Source: Bradyrhizobium sp. MOS003 (GTDB taxonomy: Bacteria; Pseudomonadota; Alphaproteobacteria; Rhizobiales; Xanthobacteraceae). From it: DNA of 64,000 bases. Within the stretch, counting starts at the first letter, position 1. Every line of letters begins with the position of its first letter. Shown here one piece after another: positions 50,544 through 58,428 of this stretch. Position numbers and translations under genes: made by a program. The notes below the pieces were generated by a model. That model had not been told where the DNA came from, did not search any database, and saw nothing but the letters and a program-made list of their open reading frames with translations. The stretch lies in the NCBI RefSeq assembly GCF_003020125.1, contig NZ_PYFW01000002.1, positions 310,001-374,000 on the forward strand, written 5' to 3'.

Positions 50544-51047
50544 TTACATCTCGTCCCGTCCCATTTCGAACGGATCCTCGCCACGCGCCCGTTTCTTCTT
50601 TTTCGAGCGTTGCCAGACCACGCCCGGAAAGCCTTTCAGCGGCACCAGGGGCTCGCCGGTATAGGCCCATTCCTGCAGCTCCTCGATCGCGATGTGATAG
50701 AGCGGCTGGCGGCCGGTGCGCTCTTTGAACAGCGCACGGGGAATGTTGACCATGTGCGGGCCGCGCGGACGTTCATAGGCAATCGGCGTGCCACACTGCG
50801 AGCAGAAGCTGCGCGTGGTCTTGGTCGCCTTGTCCTCGTAGCGAGTGAGAGCAGTCTTGCCGGATGTGATGCGAAATCGCTTTTTCCAGCTGCCGACATA
50901 GGTGGCGTAGGCGGCACCATGAGCGCGGCGGCTGGCAGCCGAATGATCGTGCCAGGCCCAGCGCGCGGGCACGTCGATCTCGAAGGTGACCTTGCCGCAG
51001 AGGCATTGCCCGGTGGCGATCCCTGCGGCGGTGGCGGCTTTGGCCAT
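50544..51047 (-). CDS. GFA family protein (Mss4-like zinc fold)
   Basis: A 167-residue protein of the GFA/Mss4-like family. The first zinc cysteines are in GQCLCGKVTFEID and the last pair in RSFCSQCGTPIAYE, with NIPRALF following. The middle CHCxxC site that many family members have is replaced by AWHDHSAASRRAHGAAYATYVGSW, so one structural or catalytic metal site may be lost. The basic C-terminal tail (RSKKKKRARGEDP) is unusual. Members can bind glutathione-formaldehyde adducts, but here activity is uncertain. It lies between a repeat element and an Old Yellow Enzyme gene, both on the same strand. Confidence 0.82.
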   Translation of the reverse strand: MAKAATAAGIATGQCLCGKVTFEIDVPARWAWHDHSAASRRAHGAAYATYVGSWKKRFRITSGKTALTRYEDKATKTTRSFCSQCGTPIAYERPRGPHMVNIPRALFKERTGRQPLYHIAIEELQEWAYTGEPLVPLKGFPGVVWQRSKKKKRARGEDPFEMGRDEM

Positions 51048-51089
51048 TGTCTGTCCCCGTCGTCATTGTGGGGACAACAATACATGATT

Positions 51090-51216
51090 GTCATTCCGGG
51101 GCGCGACGAAGTCGCGAGCTAATAGTGCGCAATTGCGCACCTGAGAATCCATCACGCAGCAAACCAGGACGTGAAATGGATTACGGGCTCGACGCTTCGC
51201 GTCGCCTCGGAATGAC
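51090..51216. repeat. Dispersed palindromic repeat, family B (copy 3, diverged)
   Basis: GTCATTCCGGGG at 51090 pairs with CTCGGAATGAC ending at 51216, with inner GAAGTCGCGAGC and TGCGCAATTGCGCA palindromes. It lies between the GFA gene and the Old Yellow Enzyme stop. Confidence 0.7.
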
Positions 51217-51224
51217 GGAGGGAC

Positions 51225-52352
51225 CTACGCCGGCGCGAGCTCGTCATAAACGGGATAGTCCGTATACCCCTTCTCCTCGCCGCCGTAGAACGTCGCACGA
51301 TTGTACGGCGTGATCGGATAGTCGTGCTGCAGGCGGCTCGGCAGATCGGGATTGGAGATGAAGATCCGGCCGAAGGCGATGATGTCGGCGTGGCCGTCGG
51401 CGATCGCCGCGTTCGCGGTCTCGCCGGTGAAGCCGCCGGCGGTCATCAGCACGCCGCTGTAGAGCGGACGGAACAGCACCATCGCCGACGGCACGTTCTG
51501 CCAGTTGACCTCGGCGCGACCGGAACCACTCGAGCGCGGCTCGATGAAATGCAGATAGGCGAGGCTGAGCTTGTCGAGCGCCTTCACCACGTGGGTGTAG
51601 AGCGGCATCGGATCGGGCTCGCCGGAATCATTGGCGATGCCGTAGGGCGACAGCCGTACGGCGACGCGGTTCGCACCCCATACGTCGATCGCGGCTTGCG
51701 TGACTTCGAGCAGCAGCCGGGCGCGGTTCTCGATCGAACCGCCATATTGATCGGCGCGCTGATTGCTGCGCGATTGCAGGAATTGCTCGAGCAGATAGCC
51801 GTTGGCGCCGTGGATTTCGACACCGTCGAAACCGGCGGCAAGTGCGTTCTTCGCGCCCTGCCTGAAGGCCTCGACGATACCCTTCACTTCATCCGTCTCC
51901 AGCGCGCGCGGCGTCTCGTAGTCCGAGATCTTGCCGTCGGCGGTCATCGCCTTCATGCCCTCGGCCTTGATCGCGATGGCCGAGGCCGAAACCGGCAACT
52001 CACCGCCGTGAAAGGAGGAATGCGAGACGCGGCCGACATGCCAGAGCTGGAGGAAGATGATGCCGCCCTTGGCGTGCACGGCCTCCGTCACCTTGCGCCA
52101 GCCGGCAATCTGCGCTTCCGAATAGATGCCCGGCGTCGCCGGATTGCCACGGCCGTGCGAGAGCACCGGCGAGGCTTCGGCGATGAGCAGGCCGCCCTTC
52201 GTCGCGCGCTGGCCGTAATATTCGGCGTTGAGCGGCCGCGGCGCAAAGCTCTCGCGTTCGGCCCGCATGCGCGTCAGCGGCGCCATCGCGACGCGATGCG
52301 CAAGCTTGTACGGACCGACCTGCAACGGCTTGAACAACGCTTCGAATTTCAT
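51225..52352 (-). CDS. Old Yellow Enzyme family alkene reductase (NemA-like)
   Basis: A 375-residue FMN-dependent ene-reductase. The barrel opens FKPLQVGPYKLAHRVAMAPLTRMRA. The active-site HxxN motif is in FDGVEIHGANGYLLEQFLQSRSNQRADQYGGSIENR. FGRIFISNPDLPSRLQHDYP and FYGGEEKGYTDYP are at the C terminus. Such enzymes reduce activated C=C bonds or nitro groups with NAD(P)H. GGGGATC lies just before the ATG at 52352. It is monocistronic between the GFA gene and a porin terminator. It fits the window's general theme of electrophile handling, though no shared regulator is visible. Confidence 0.93.
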   Translation of the reverse strand: MKFEALFKPLQVGPYKLAHRVAMAPLTRMRAERESFAPRPLNAEYYGQRATKGGLLIAEASPVLSHGRGNPATPGIYSEAQIAGWRKVTEAVHAKGGIIFLQLWHVGRVSHSSFHGGELPVSASAIAIKAEGMKAMTADGKISDYETPRALETDEVKGIVEAFRQGAKNALAAGFDGVEIHGANGYLLEQFLQSRSNQRADQYGGSIENRARLLLEVTQAAIDVWGANRVAVRLSPYGIANDSGEPDPMPLYTHVVKALDKLSLAYLHFIEPRSSGSGRAEVNWQNVPSAMVLFRPLYSGVLMTAGGFTGETANAAIADGHADIIAFGRIFISNPDLPSRLQHDYPITPYNRATFYGGEEKGYTDYPVYDELAPA

Positions 52353-52459
52353 GTGATCCCCGGAATGATCGATGAGAGAGCGCGGATCATATGAGAAAGA
52401 GCGGCAGCCCGGAAGCCGCCTGGGTGGATGGCTGGCCAGCCTAAAGCTGCGACAGACGC

Positions 52460-52487
52460 AAAAAAGCCCCGGGCCTGGCCCGGGGCT
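52460..52487 (-). terminator. Strong rho-independent terminator after the porin gene
   Basis: An 11-bp perfect GC-rich stem (AGCCCCGGGCC 52465-52475 with GGCCCGGGGCT 52477-52487) is followed on the minus strand by TTTTTT (52460-52465). It lies 24 bp past the porin stop. Confidence 0.93.
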
Positions 52488-52510
52488 TGCTGTCCATCCA
52501 GAACGGCGGA

Positions 52511-53374
52511 TCAGTATTTTGCGACGACCGGACCGGGACCGAACTTGTAGTTCAGGCCGACCCGCGCGATGTGACCGGTGAAATCCGCGGTTGCGTCGAG
52601 GCCGCGCGCCGGGCCCGGAGTGAACGGGAACAGCGGATTGAAGATGGTGTATTTCTCGCTGCCGAGATCATAATAGAGATATTCGAGCTTGACGCTCCAG
52701 TTCGACGCAAAGTGATACTCGCCGCCACCGCCGACGGCCCAGCCCACGCGCCAGCTTTCCGACGTCCCCGCACTACAGATCACGTTGAGGCAGGGCGTGC
52801 CGGCCGCAAGCGTGGGATCCACGATCGAGGTCGACGCCTTGACGTGTCCATAGGCAAGACCGCCGGTCGCGTAGAGCATCAAGTCGGGTGTCACGATGGC
52901 ACCGATCCGGCCGCGCACGGTCCCCAACCAGTCGACCTTCTGCTCTTGCCTGGTCATGATGTCCGGGAAAACCGGCAGGGTTCGGGAGACCGTCGAGCTG
53001 CCCTTGATTCCGGCAGCAGCGATATCGGCTTCGACGCCCCACACCAGGGAGCCTGTCTGCAAATTGTAGCCGGCCTGCACGCCGCCCAGCACACCGCGGG
53101 GGTTCGTTGCCAGCGAGGGCGGGATGAGGCCGCCGGCGAGGGCCACGTCGAGCACACCCGCAGTGAAGACTGGATCGTGCGGCGCGAGCTTGATCGCATC
53201 ATCGCTCCAGCCATAGCCGACATTCACGCCGGCGTAGAAGCCCGACCAGTTGTAGGCGACCGGCAATTGCGGCGCCTTGTAGAGCGGCGCACGTGCGGCC
53301 ATATCGGCTGCGAACGCGGGCTGCGCCGCGGCGACGCCCAGAGCCGCGAGCATGATCGAAGCGAAACGGAGCAT
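52511..53374 (-). CDS. Outer-membrane beta-barrel protein (Omp25/RopB-type)
   Basis: A 287-residue outer-membrane protein of the OMP_b-brl family. A signal peptide (MLRFASIMLAALGVAAAQPAFA) is followed by a short linker and YNWSGFYAGVNVGYGW, the first strands typical of Omp25/Omp31 proteins in rhizobia. NPRGVLGGVQAGYNLQTGSLVWGVEADI, LGTVRGRIGAIVTPDLMLYATGGLAYGHV, WAVGGGGEYHFASNWSVKLEYLYYDLG and ARVGLNYKF (aromatic C-terminal strand) are barrel strands. The ATG at 53374 is favoured over an upstream GTG. It ends in a strong terminator, suggesting an abundant transcript. It probably contributes to envelope integrity. Confidence 0.92.
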   Translation of the reverse strand: MLRFASIMLAALGVAAAQPAFAADMAARAPLYKAPQLPVAYNWSGFYAGVNVGYGWSDDAIKLAPHDPVFTAGVLDVALAGGLIPPSLATNPRGVLGGVQAGYNLQTGSLVWGVEADIAAAGIKGSSTVSRTLPVFPDIMTRQEQKVDWLGTVRGRIGAIVTPDLMLYATGGLAYGHVKASTSIVDPTLAAGTPCLNVICSAGTSESWRVGWAVGGGGEYHFASNWSVKLEYLYYDLGSEKYTIFNPLFPFTPGPARGLDATADFTGHIARVGLNYKFGPGPVVAKY

Positions 53375-53575
53375 TCCTGATATCCCAACCCGAACCTTGA
53401 CGTTGACCAGCACTAACCGGCCGACGTTCGAAATGGGATAACAATCCTTGCGAGATCGCGGACGACGGCCGTTTCGAAATCGCTTGTAGCGTCCGGGCAA
53501 CAACTTGTGGTCGTCGCAAGCAGACTCTCGTCGCCGCAAGCAAACGAGTCGCTGAAGCCCGGACGCGATGGCGCG

Positions 53576-55072
53576 TCAGGCCGTCTTGATCCAGACGGAC
53601 TTCACGTTGAGATACTCCTCGACATGCTGCTTGCCGGACTCGCGGCCGTAACCGCTCATCTTGTAGCCGCCGAAGGGCACGGCCGGGTCCATCGCCTGGT
53701 AGCAGTTCACCCACACCGAGCCGGCACGCAGCGACTTTGCAACCGCATGCGCCTTGCTGACGTCGCGCGTCCACAGTCCAGAGCCGAGGCCAAAGGTGGT
53801 GTTGTTGGCTCGCTTGACCAGCTCGTCCATGTCCTTGAACGCGATCGCGGAGATGACGGGGCCGAAAATCTCCTCCTGCGCGATGCGCATGTTGTCCTGC
53901 ACGCCCGCAAACACGGTCGGCGAGACGAAGAAGCCCTTCGACAGCGCGCCTTCGGTGACGCGGCCGCCGCCGGCGAGCGCCTTCGCGCCTTCCTTCTGGC
54001 CGATGTCGAGATAGCTGGTGACGCGCTCGAGCTGCTGCTCGGACACCAGCGGACCGATCTGGGTGTTGGGATCGAGGCCGTTGCCGATCTGCAGCTTCTT
54101 GCCGAACTCGGCGACGCGGCCGACGAACTCCTCGTAGATCGACTGCTCGACGAACAGCCGCGTGCCGGCGCTGCAGATCTGGCCCGAATTGGCGAACACT
54201 GCCATCGCCGCACCCGGCACCGCGGCGTCGAGATCGGCATCCGCGAACACGATGTCCGGCGACTTGCCGCCGAGCTCGAGCGAGACACGCTTGAGGTTGC
54301 CGGCGGACGCACGGATGATCGACTGTCCCGTGACGTGCGAGCCGGTGAAGGCGACCTTGTCGACGTCGTGGTGCGAGGCGAGCGCGGCGCCTGCGGTCTC
54401 GCCATAGCCGGGCACGACGTTGATGACGCCGGGCGGAATGCCTGCCTCCATCGCCAGTTCCGCGATGCGCAGCGAGGTCAGCGGCGCCTCTTCGGCGGGC
54501 TTGAGCACCACGGTGCAGCCGGTCGCGATCGCCGGTCCGATCTTCCAGATCGTCGCGGTGAGCGGGCCGTTCCAGGGGATGATGGCGCCGACGACGCCGA
54601 TCGGCTCCTTCAGCGTGTAGGAGAAGATCTCGCCGGGCAGCGAGTTCTCGATGGTCTCGCCGTGGATCGCCGTGGTCTGGCCGGCATAATAGCGCAGCAT
54701 GCCGACGGCGCGCAGGCGATAGGCGCGGGTGCGGCTGAGCGGCGCACCCATGTCGAGCGTGTCGAGCTGCGACAATTCGTCGAAATTCTTCTCGACGAGG
54801 TCGGCGAGCTTGAGCAGCAGATTCTGCCGCTCGAACGGTTTGACCTTGCTCCAGGGTCCCTCGAAGGCGCGGCGGGCCGCGGCGACCGCACGATCGATGT
54901 CTTCCTTGTCGCCCTCGGCGACGGTTGCGAGCAATTCGCCGGTGGCAGGGTTGTGAGTCTCGAAGCGCTTGCCTGAGGCGGCATCGATCCATTTGCCGTC
55001 GATCAGCATCTGCTTGTAGGACCCGTTGGCGAACGGATGACGCGTGATCGGAATAGCCTGCGACACAGCCAT
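53576..55072 (-). CDS. Aldehyde dehydrogenase family protein
   Basis: A 498-residue NAD(P)-dependent aldehyde dehydrogenase. The substrate domain has IGVVGAIIPWNGPLTATIWKIGPAIATGCTVVLKPAEEAPL, catalytic glutamate in SLELGGKSPDIVFADAD, and catalytic cysteine in FANSGQICSAGTRLFV. The end is KSVWIKTA. The ATG at 55072 has AGGGAG about 8 nt upstream; longer in-frame reading to 55264 lacks family similarity. It is divergent from an SDR across 183 bp, an arrangement consistent with oxidising an alcohol through an aldehyde to an acid. Substrate unknown. Confidence 0.93.
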   Translation of the reverse strand: MAVSQAIPITRHPFANGSYKQMLIDGKWIDAASGKRFETHNPATGELLATVAEGDKEDIDRAVAAARRAFEGPWSKVKPFERQNLLLKLADLVEKNFDELSQLDTLDMGAPLSRTRAYRLRAVGMLRYYAGQTTAIHGETIENSLPGEIFSYTLKEPIGVVGAIIPWNGPLTATIWKIGPAIATGCTVVLKPAEEAPLTSLRIAELAMEAGIPPGVINVVPGYGETAGAALASHHDVDKVAFTGSHVTGQSIIRASAGNLKRVSLELGGKSPDIVFADADLDAAVPGAAMAVFANSGQICSAGTRLFVEQSIYEEFVGRVAEFGKKLQIGNGLDPNTQIGPLVSEQQLERVTSYLDIGQKEGAKALAGGGRVTEGALSKGFFVSPTVFAGVQDNMRIAQEEIFGPVISAIAFKDMDELVKRANNTTFGLGSGLWTRDVSKAHAVAKSLRAGSVWVNCYQAMDPAVPFGGYKMSGYGRESGKQHVEEYLNVKSVWIKTA

Positions 55073-55255
55073 GGCTGCACTCCCTGTCAGGTGTTTGATT
55101 GGTTCGATCTGGGCAGGATCGTTGGACTGGAGGATACAGCCGCGCCGGATAGGCGTAAAGGCAGCGTCGAACGAAGACCTCCCATGCCGACTTGTGCAGG
55201 GCCGGACTGCTGCCATGTTATAGCTCGACCGAGAGTTCTTGCCCGGAGACCATCC

Positions 55256-56101
55256 ATGCCACATCCCGCCATCGCCAAAGACAATGTCGCCGTGATCACA
55301 GGCGGCGCATCCGGAATCGGGCTGGCCGCCGCGGCTGCCTTCGCGCGCGCCGGCATGAAAGTGTGCATCGCGGATGTCGACCGCGAACGGCTGGCGGACG
55401 CCGCGAAAAAACTGTCATCCGTCACGTCTGCCACAAACGTGATGACCTCGCTCGTCGATGTCAGCAGCGCGGAGAGCGTGAGGGAACTGGAACGCGACGT
55501 GAGCGCGCAGTTCGGCGGAACGGACCTGCTGATGAACAACGCCGGCATCCAGCCGGGCAGCACGCTGTTCGGCGAACCCGACAATTGGCAGCGCATCATC
55601 GCCGTCAACATGTGGGGCATCATCAACGGCTCGCGCATCTTCGCGCCCAACATGATCGCGCGCGGCAGATGCGGCCTCATCGTCAACACCGGCTCGAAGC
55701 AGGGCATCACCACACCGCCGGGCGACCCCGCCTACAATGTCTCCAAGGCCGGCGTGAAGGCATTTACCGAAGCGCTGCAGCACGAGCTGCGCAACACGAA
55801 AGACTGTCGCCTCACGGCACATTTGCTGATCCCCGGCTTCGTCTTCACCGGCCTCACCGCGAAGGGGCGCACCGAAAAGCCGGCCGGCGCCTGGACGCCG
55901 GAGCAGACGGTCGATTTCATGCTGGCGCGGCTGGAGGCCGGCGATTTCTACATCCTGTGCCCGGACAACGACGTGCCGCGCGCGCTCGACGTAAAGCGCA
56001 TCCAATGGGCCGCAGGCGACATCGTCGAGAACCGCCCGCCGCTGTCGCGCTGGCACCCGGATTATGCGGATGCGTTCAAGAGATTTGTGGAGGGTGGCTA
56101 G
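55256..56101 (+). CDS. SDR family oxidoreductase
   Basis: A 281-residue classical short-chain dehydrogenase. Cofactor motif TGGASGIG at about residues 15-22, NNAG in LLMNNAG, catalytic YNVSK in PAYNVSKAGVKAF. The C-terminal part (TAKGRTEKPAGAWTPEQTVDFML) resembles SDRs of the substrate-tail type. GGAGA precedes the ATG at 55256. It is divergent from the aldehyde dehydrogenase, so alcohol and aldehyde steps may be coordinated. The substrate remains unknown. Confidence 0.9.
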   Translation: MPHPAIAKDNVAVITGGASGIGLAAAAAFARAGMKVCIADVDRERLADAAKKLSSVTSATNVMTSLVDVSSAESVRELERDVSAQFGGTDLLMNNAGIQPGSTLFGEPDNWQRIIAVNMWGIINGSRIFAPNMIARGRCGLIVNTGSKQGITTPPGDPAYNVSKAGVKAFTEALQHELRNTKDCRLTAHLLIPGFVFTGLTAKGRTEKPAGAWTPEQTVDFMLARLEAGDFYILCPDNDVPRALDVKRIQWAAGDIVENRPPLSRWHPDYADAFKRFVEGG

Positions 56102-56172
56102 GACGCACTCTCTCGCTCCCTCGCCCCGTTCTTAAGGGAAGAGGTTGGGATGGCGGGAACAGTCGTGAACGA

Positions 56173-56379
56173 CTACAATGTCTCTTGCTGGTGTCCGCAA
56201 TTCTTGCAAGCGAACTTGACCCGGGTCTGGCCTTTTTCCGCCTGGACCCGATTCGGCGCGCCGCACTTGCCGCAGACGGCCTCGATGCGGGTCGCGCCCT
56301 GCTTGACGACGATGGTCTTCTTTTCCATCGATTCGCGGATCAGGCGCTCGGCCTCCTCACGCAGCGATTGTTTCGACAA
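56173..56379 (-). CDS. Small zinc-ribbon protein
   Basis: A 68-residue protein with two CxxC knuckles (VCGKCGAPN and ACKNCGHQQ) spaced about 20 residues, an obvious zinc ribbon. The N-terminal half is charged and helical. I take TTG at 56379 as the start because GGAGA lies 6 nt upstream; an ATG at 56421 is in frame but adds an arginine-rich stretch without a good ribosome binding site. It lies downstream of the YiaA/B and PspA genes, separated by a 176-bp gap with a degenerate repeat. Function unknown; single zinc ribbons of this size often bind nucleic acid or another protein. Confidence 0.7.
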   Translation of the reverse strand: MSKQSLREEAERLIRESMEKKTIVVKQGATRIEAVCGKCGAPNRVQAEKGQTRVKFACKNCGHQQETL

Positions 56380-56555
56380 AGCTCGTCTCCGCCTCTGGAA
56401 AGCGCGAGAGCCATATCGCACCTGCGTTCGAAGTACAATGCGGGATGCGGATCGGAAGGCCCGATCCGAACGTCATTCCGGGCGGACGCGAGAGCCGCGG
56501 CGCGTCGCTCCGCGGCCCTCTTGCTCGTCGTCCGGATTGACGCAAGGCACATTTC

Positions 56556-56831
56556 TCAAGCCGCCTTGGAAACCTCCATCAGCAGCCGTTCGGCCTTGGC
56601 ATCCTCGATGCGGTTCACCAGCCGGCTGCTCTCGTGATTGTCGCGCACGGTCTTGGTCAAGGTGATGCAGGTCTGGATCAGCATGACGATGCCCATGGTG
56701 AGGTAGCCCTTCATCCAGAAGTCGATCGGCAGGAAGAAGATACCGATCGCGATGAGGAACGCGGAGGCTGCGAAGGACGCATAGGTGAAGGTCACCCAGG
56801 CGCTGCTATGGGGTTGGCCGTTCTGGTTCAT
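56556..56831 (-). CDS. YiaA/YiaB family inner-membrane protein
   Basis: A 91-residue protein with two membrane helices (WVTFTYASFAASAFLIAIGIFFL and YLTMGIVMLIQTCITL) matching the YiaA/B two-helix family. The C-terminal tail (VRDNHESSRLVNRIEDAKAERLL) is charged and cytoplasmic. AGGAGACC precedes the ATG at 56831. It lies 38 bp after the PspA-like gene in the same direction. The pair suggests a membrane-stress module, with YiaA/B possibly being the membrane partner of PspA, as other small membrane proteins are in known Psp systems. This role is inference. Confidence 0.85.
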   Translation of the reverse strand: MNQNGQPHSSAWVTFTYASFAASAFLIAIGIFFLPIDFWMKGYLTMGIVMLIQTCITLTKTVRDNHESSRLVNRIEDAKAERLLMEVSKAA

Positions 56832-56869
56832 GATGGTCTCCTGTTGGTCGAACGATGATGGGGTTGGGA

Positions 56870-57565
56870 TCAGGCGGTCGGCGCGCGCTTGGACTTCAAC
56901 CGGACCAGCACGTCGTCTGCAGTTGTCTTCAGCCGTGGGCCAAAACCCTGCTCGGCGAGTCTCTCGGCGGCGGCGAGCGGTCCGGTGGCCGCATCGAGCT
57001 CGACCAGCGCATCATCGGCGGCCTGGGTTTCCATCTGCCGCTCGCGCAGGCGCCGCAGGGTGCTCTCCGCCTCCGGCAGCGTGGATTCGTAAGGACGTGC
57101 CGCCTCGATGCCGCTGCGGCGAAGCGAGCGCACCGCCTCCGAGGCTCGGGCGACGCGGCGGCCGCGATCGAGCTCGGTGATGCGGGCCTGCGCGGTTGCG
57201 ACGTGCCGCTTCAACCTGATGATCTCGGTCGCGAACAAGGCGCGGGCCGTCATCGCCGCATCGCGGTCGGCCTCCAGGCCTGCGATGGCGTCGGCGGCGT
57301 CCCTGGCGAGATCCTCGCGGCCGCCGTCGAGCGCCGCAACCGCGCGCGTCTCGAGATCGGCGATGCGGGCGACGGTCGCTTCGAGCTTGCGGCCCTCCTG
57401 CTGGTCCTGCGCGATCGCCAGCGCCAGCGTCCGCTTGCTGCGCTCGACGGCGGCGGCCGCATCGCGCATCTGCTGGTCGAGAATGAGGAGGGCCGTCCGG
57501 TCCTCGAGCTCCTCGCCGGCGGCGGCTACGCTGCCCCGGAAGAGTGTTACGACGGTCTTGAACAT
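56870..57565 (-). CDS. PspA/IM30 family envelope-stress protein
   Basis: A 231-residue coiled-coil protein of the PspA/IM30 (Vipp1) family, an ESCRT-III-like membrane remodeller that protects a damaged inner membrane. It opens MFKTVVTLFRGSVAAAGEELEDRTALLILDQQMRDAAAAVERSKRTLA, the family's amphipathic helix and long hairpin. AGGGAGC precedes the ATG at 57565. It is followed by YiaA/B and a zinc-ribbon gene. It is divergent from a TetR-type regulator, with three 13-bp palindromes between them, rather than from the sigma54 activator PspF known in enterobacteria. Confidence 0.88.
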   Translation of the reverse strand: MFKTVVTLFRGSVAAAGEELEDRTALLILDQQMRDAAAAVERSKRTLALAIAQDQQEGRKLEATVARIADLETRAVAALDGGREDLARDAADAIAGLEADRDAAMTARALFATEIIRLKRHVATAQARITELDRGRRVARASEAVRSLRRSGIEAARPYESTLPEAESTLRRLRERQMETQAADDALVELDAATGPLAAAERLAEQGFGPRLKTTADDVLVRLKSKRAPTA

Positions 57566-57582
57566 CTGCTGCTCCCTGTTTA

Positions 57583-57653
57583 TGAGCGTTGCTCACAGAC
57601 CGTTTGTAGCAACAACCCTGAACATTGTTCAATACAAATTTGAGCAACGCTCA
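57583..57653. promoter_or_regulatory. Three 13-bp palindromes TGARC-N3-GYTCA between pspA-like and TetR genes
   Basis: TGAGCGTTGCTCA (57583-57595), TGAACATTGTTCA (57619-57631) and TGAGCAACGCTCA (57641-57653) are perfect-arm palindromes. The first and third are exact reverse complements. The outer two abut the two start regions, so a single dimeric regulator could silence both directions. Confidence 0.85.
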
Positions 57654-57668
57654 AAATTTGATAAATGC

Positions 57669-58301
57669 ATGTCTAAACCCTTACAACGTCGAGAGAAACT
57701 TCGAGCCGACCTCATCCTGGCGGCGGAGCGAATCATCGCCGAGCGTGGCTTATCGGGGCTAAAAACCCGCGATCTCGCCCGCGAGATCGGCTGTGCCAAT
57801 GGTGCGGTCTATAATCTCGTGGCCGATATGGACGAGCTGATCCTGCGGGTGGGCTCGCGCACGCTGCGCCGGCTCGACGAGGCGCTGAGCGCGGCGGAAA
57901 GCGCGGGCGCCCCCTTGCCGCAGGAGACGCTGGTCCGCATCGCCCTCGCCTATTGCGATTTCGCGGCGGAGAATCTCCAGCTCTGGCGCGCGCTGTTCGA
58001 GCACCGCATGGAGGCCGACAAGGTCGTTCCCGACTGGTCCGTCGATGACCAGATGCGGTTGTTCCGCCACATCTATCAGCCGTTGGTCTCGCTGTTTCCA
58101 AAACGCGGCCCGGAAGAGCTTGAAATCACCGCGCGCAGCCTGTTCTCCGCGGTGCATGGCATGGTGGCGCTGGGATTGGAGCAGAAGCTGGTCGCGGTGC
58201 CGCTGCCGGCGCTGCGCAAGGAAATCGCAGGCCTCGTGCGCGCGATGATTGACGGACTGATCGCGCCAGCCGGACAGAACCGCGCAGCAGCGGGATCGTA
58301 G
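57669..58301 (+). CDS. TetR-family transcriptional regulator
   Basis: A 210-residue TetR regulator. The N-terminal helix-turn-helix covers about residues 12-58 (DLILAAERIIAERGLSGLKTRDLAREIGCANGAVYNLVADMDELIL), and a TetR C-terminal ligand domain with FAAENLQLWRALFEHRM and SLFSAVHGMVALGLEQ follows. The ATG at 57669 is directly after a third palindrome and has no strong ribosome binding site, so it may be translated weakly or be leaderless. It faces the pspA-like operon across a 103-bp region with three palindromes. It very likely represses that operon and itself. Confidence 0.93.
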   Translation: MSKPLQRREKLRADLILAAERIIAERGLSGLKTRDLAREIGCANGAVYNLVADMDELILRVGSRTLRRLDEALSAAESAGAPLPQETLVRIALAYCDFAAENLQLWRALFEHRMEADKVVPDWSVDDQMRLFRHIYQPLVSLFPKRGPEELEITARSLFSAVHGMVALGLEQKLVAVPLPALRKEIAGLVRAMIDGLIAPAGQNRAAAGS

Positions 58302-58428
58302 GATCTCGCGGGCATCAACGAACGCGACCCGCTCTGCGTCGCCCAATCTGAATCTCGACGAGAACTAGGAACGATCATTCCGAGGGCCTGTTGACGCGCA
58401 TAGTTTCCCTCAGAGCGCGAGCCCTCCC

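Noticed and set aside
48389..50728. A 779-codon plus-strand frame opposite the ThDP enzyme
   Set aside because: Shadow of the ThDP enzyme and of a repeat element; composition is arginine/alanine-rich with no motif.
56468..56523. A further degenerate palindromic element (CGTCATTCCGGGCGGACGCG)
   Set aside because: Only one arm resembles family B and the other end has no matching partner, so I do not count it as a copy.
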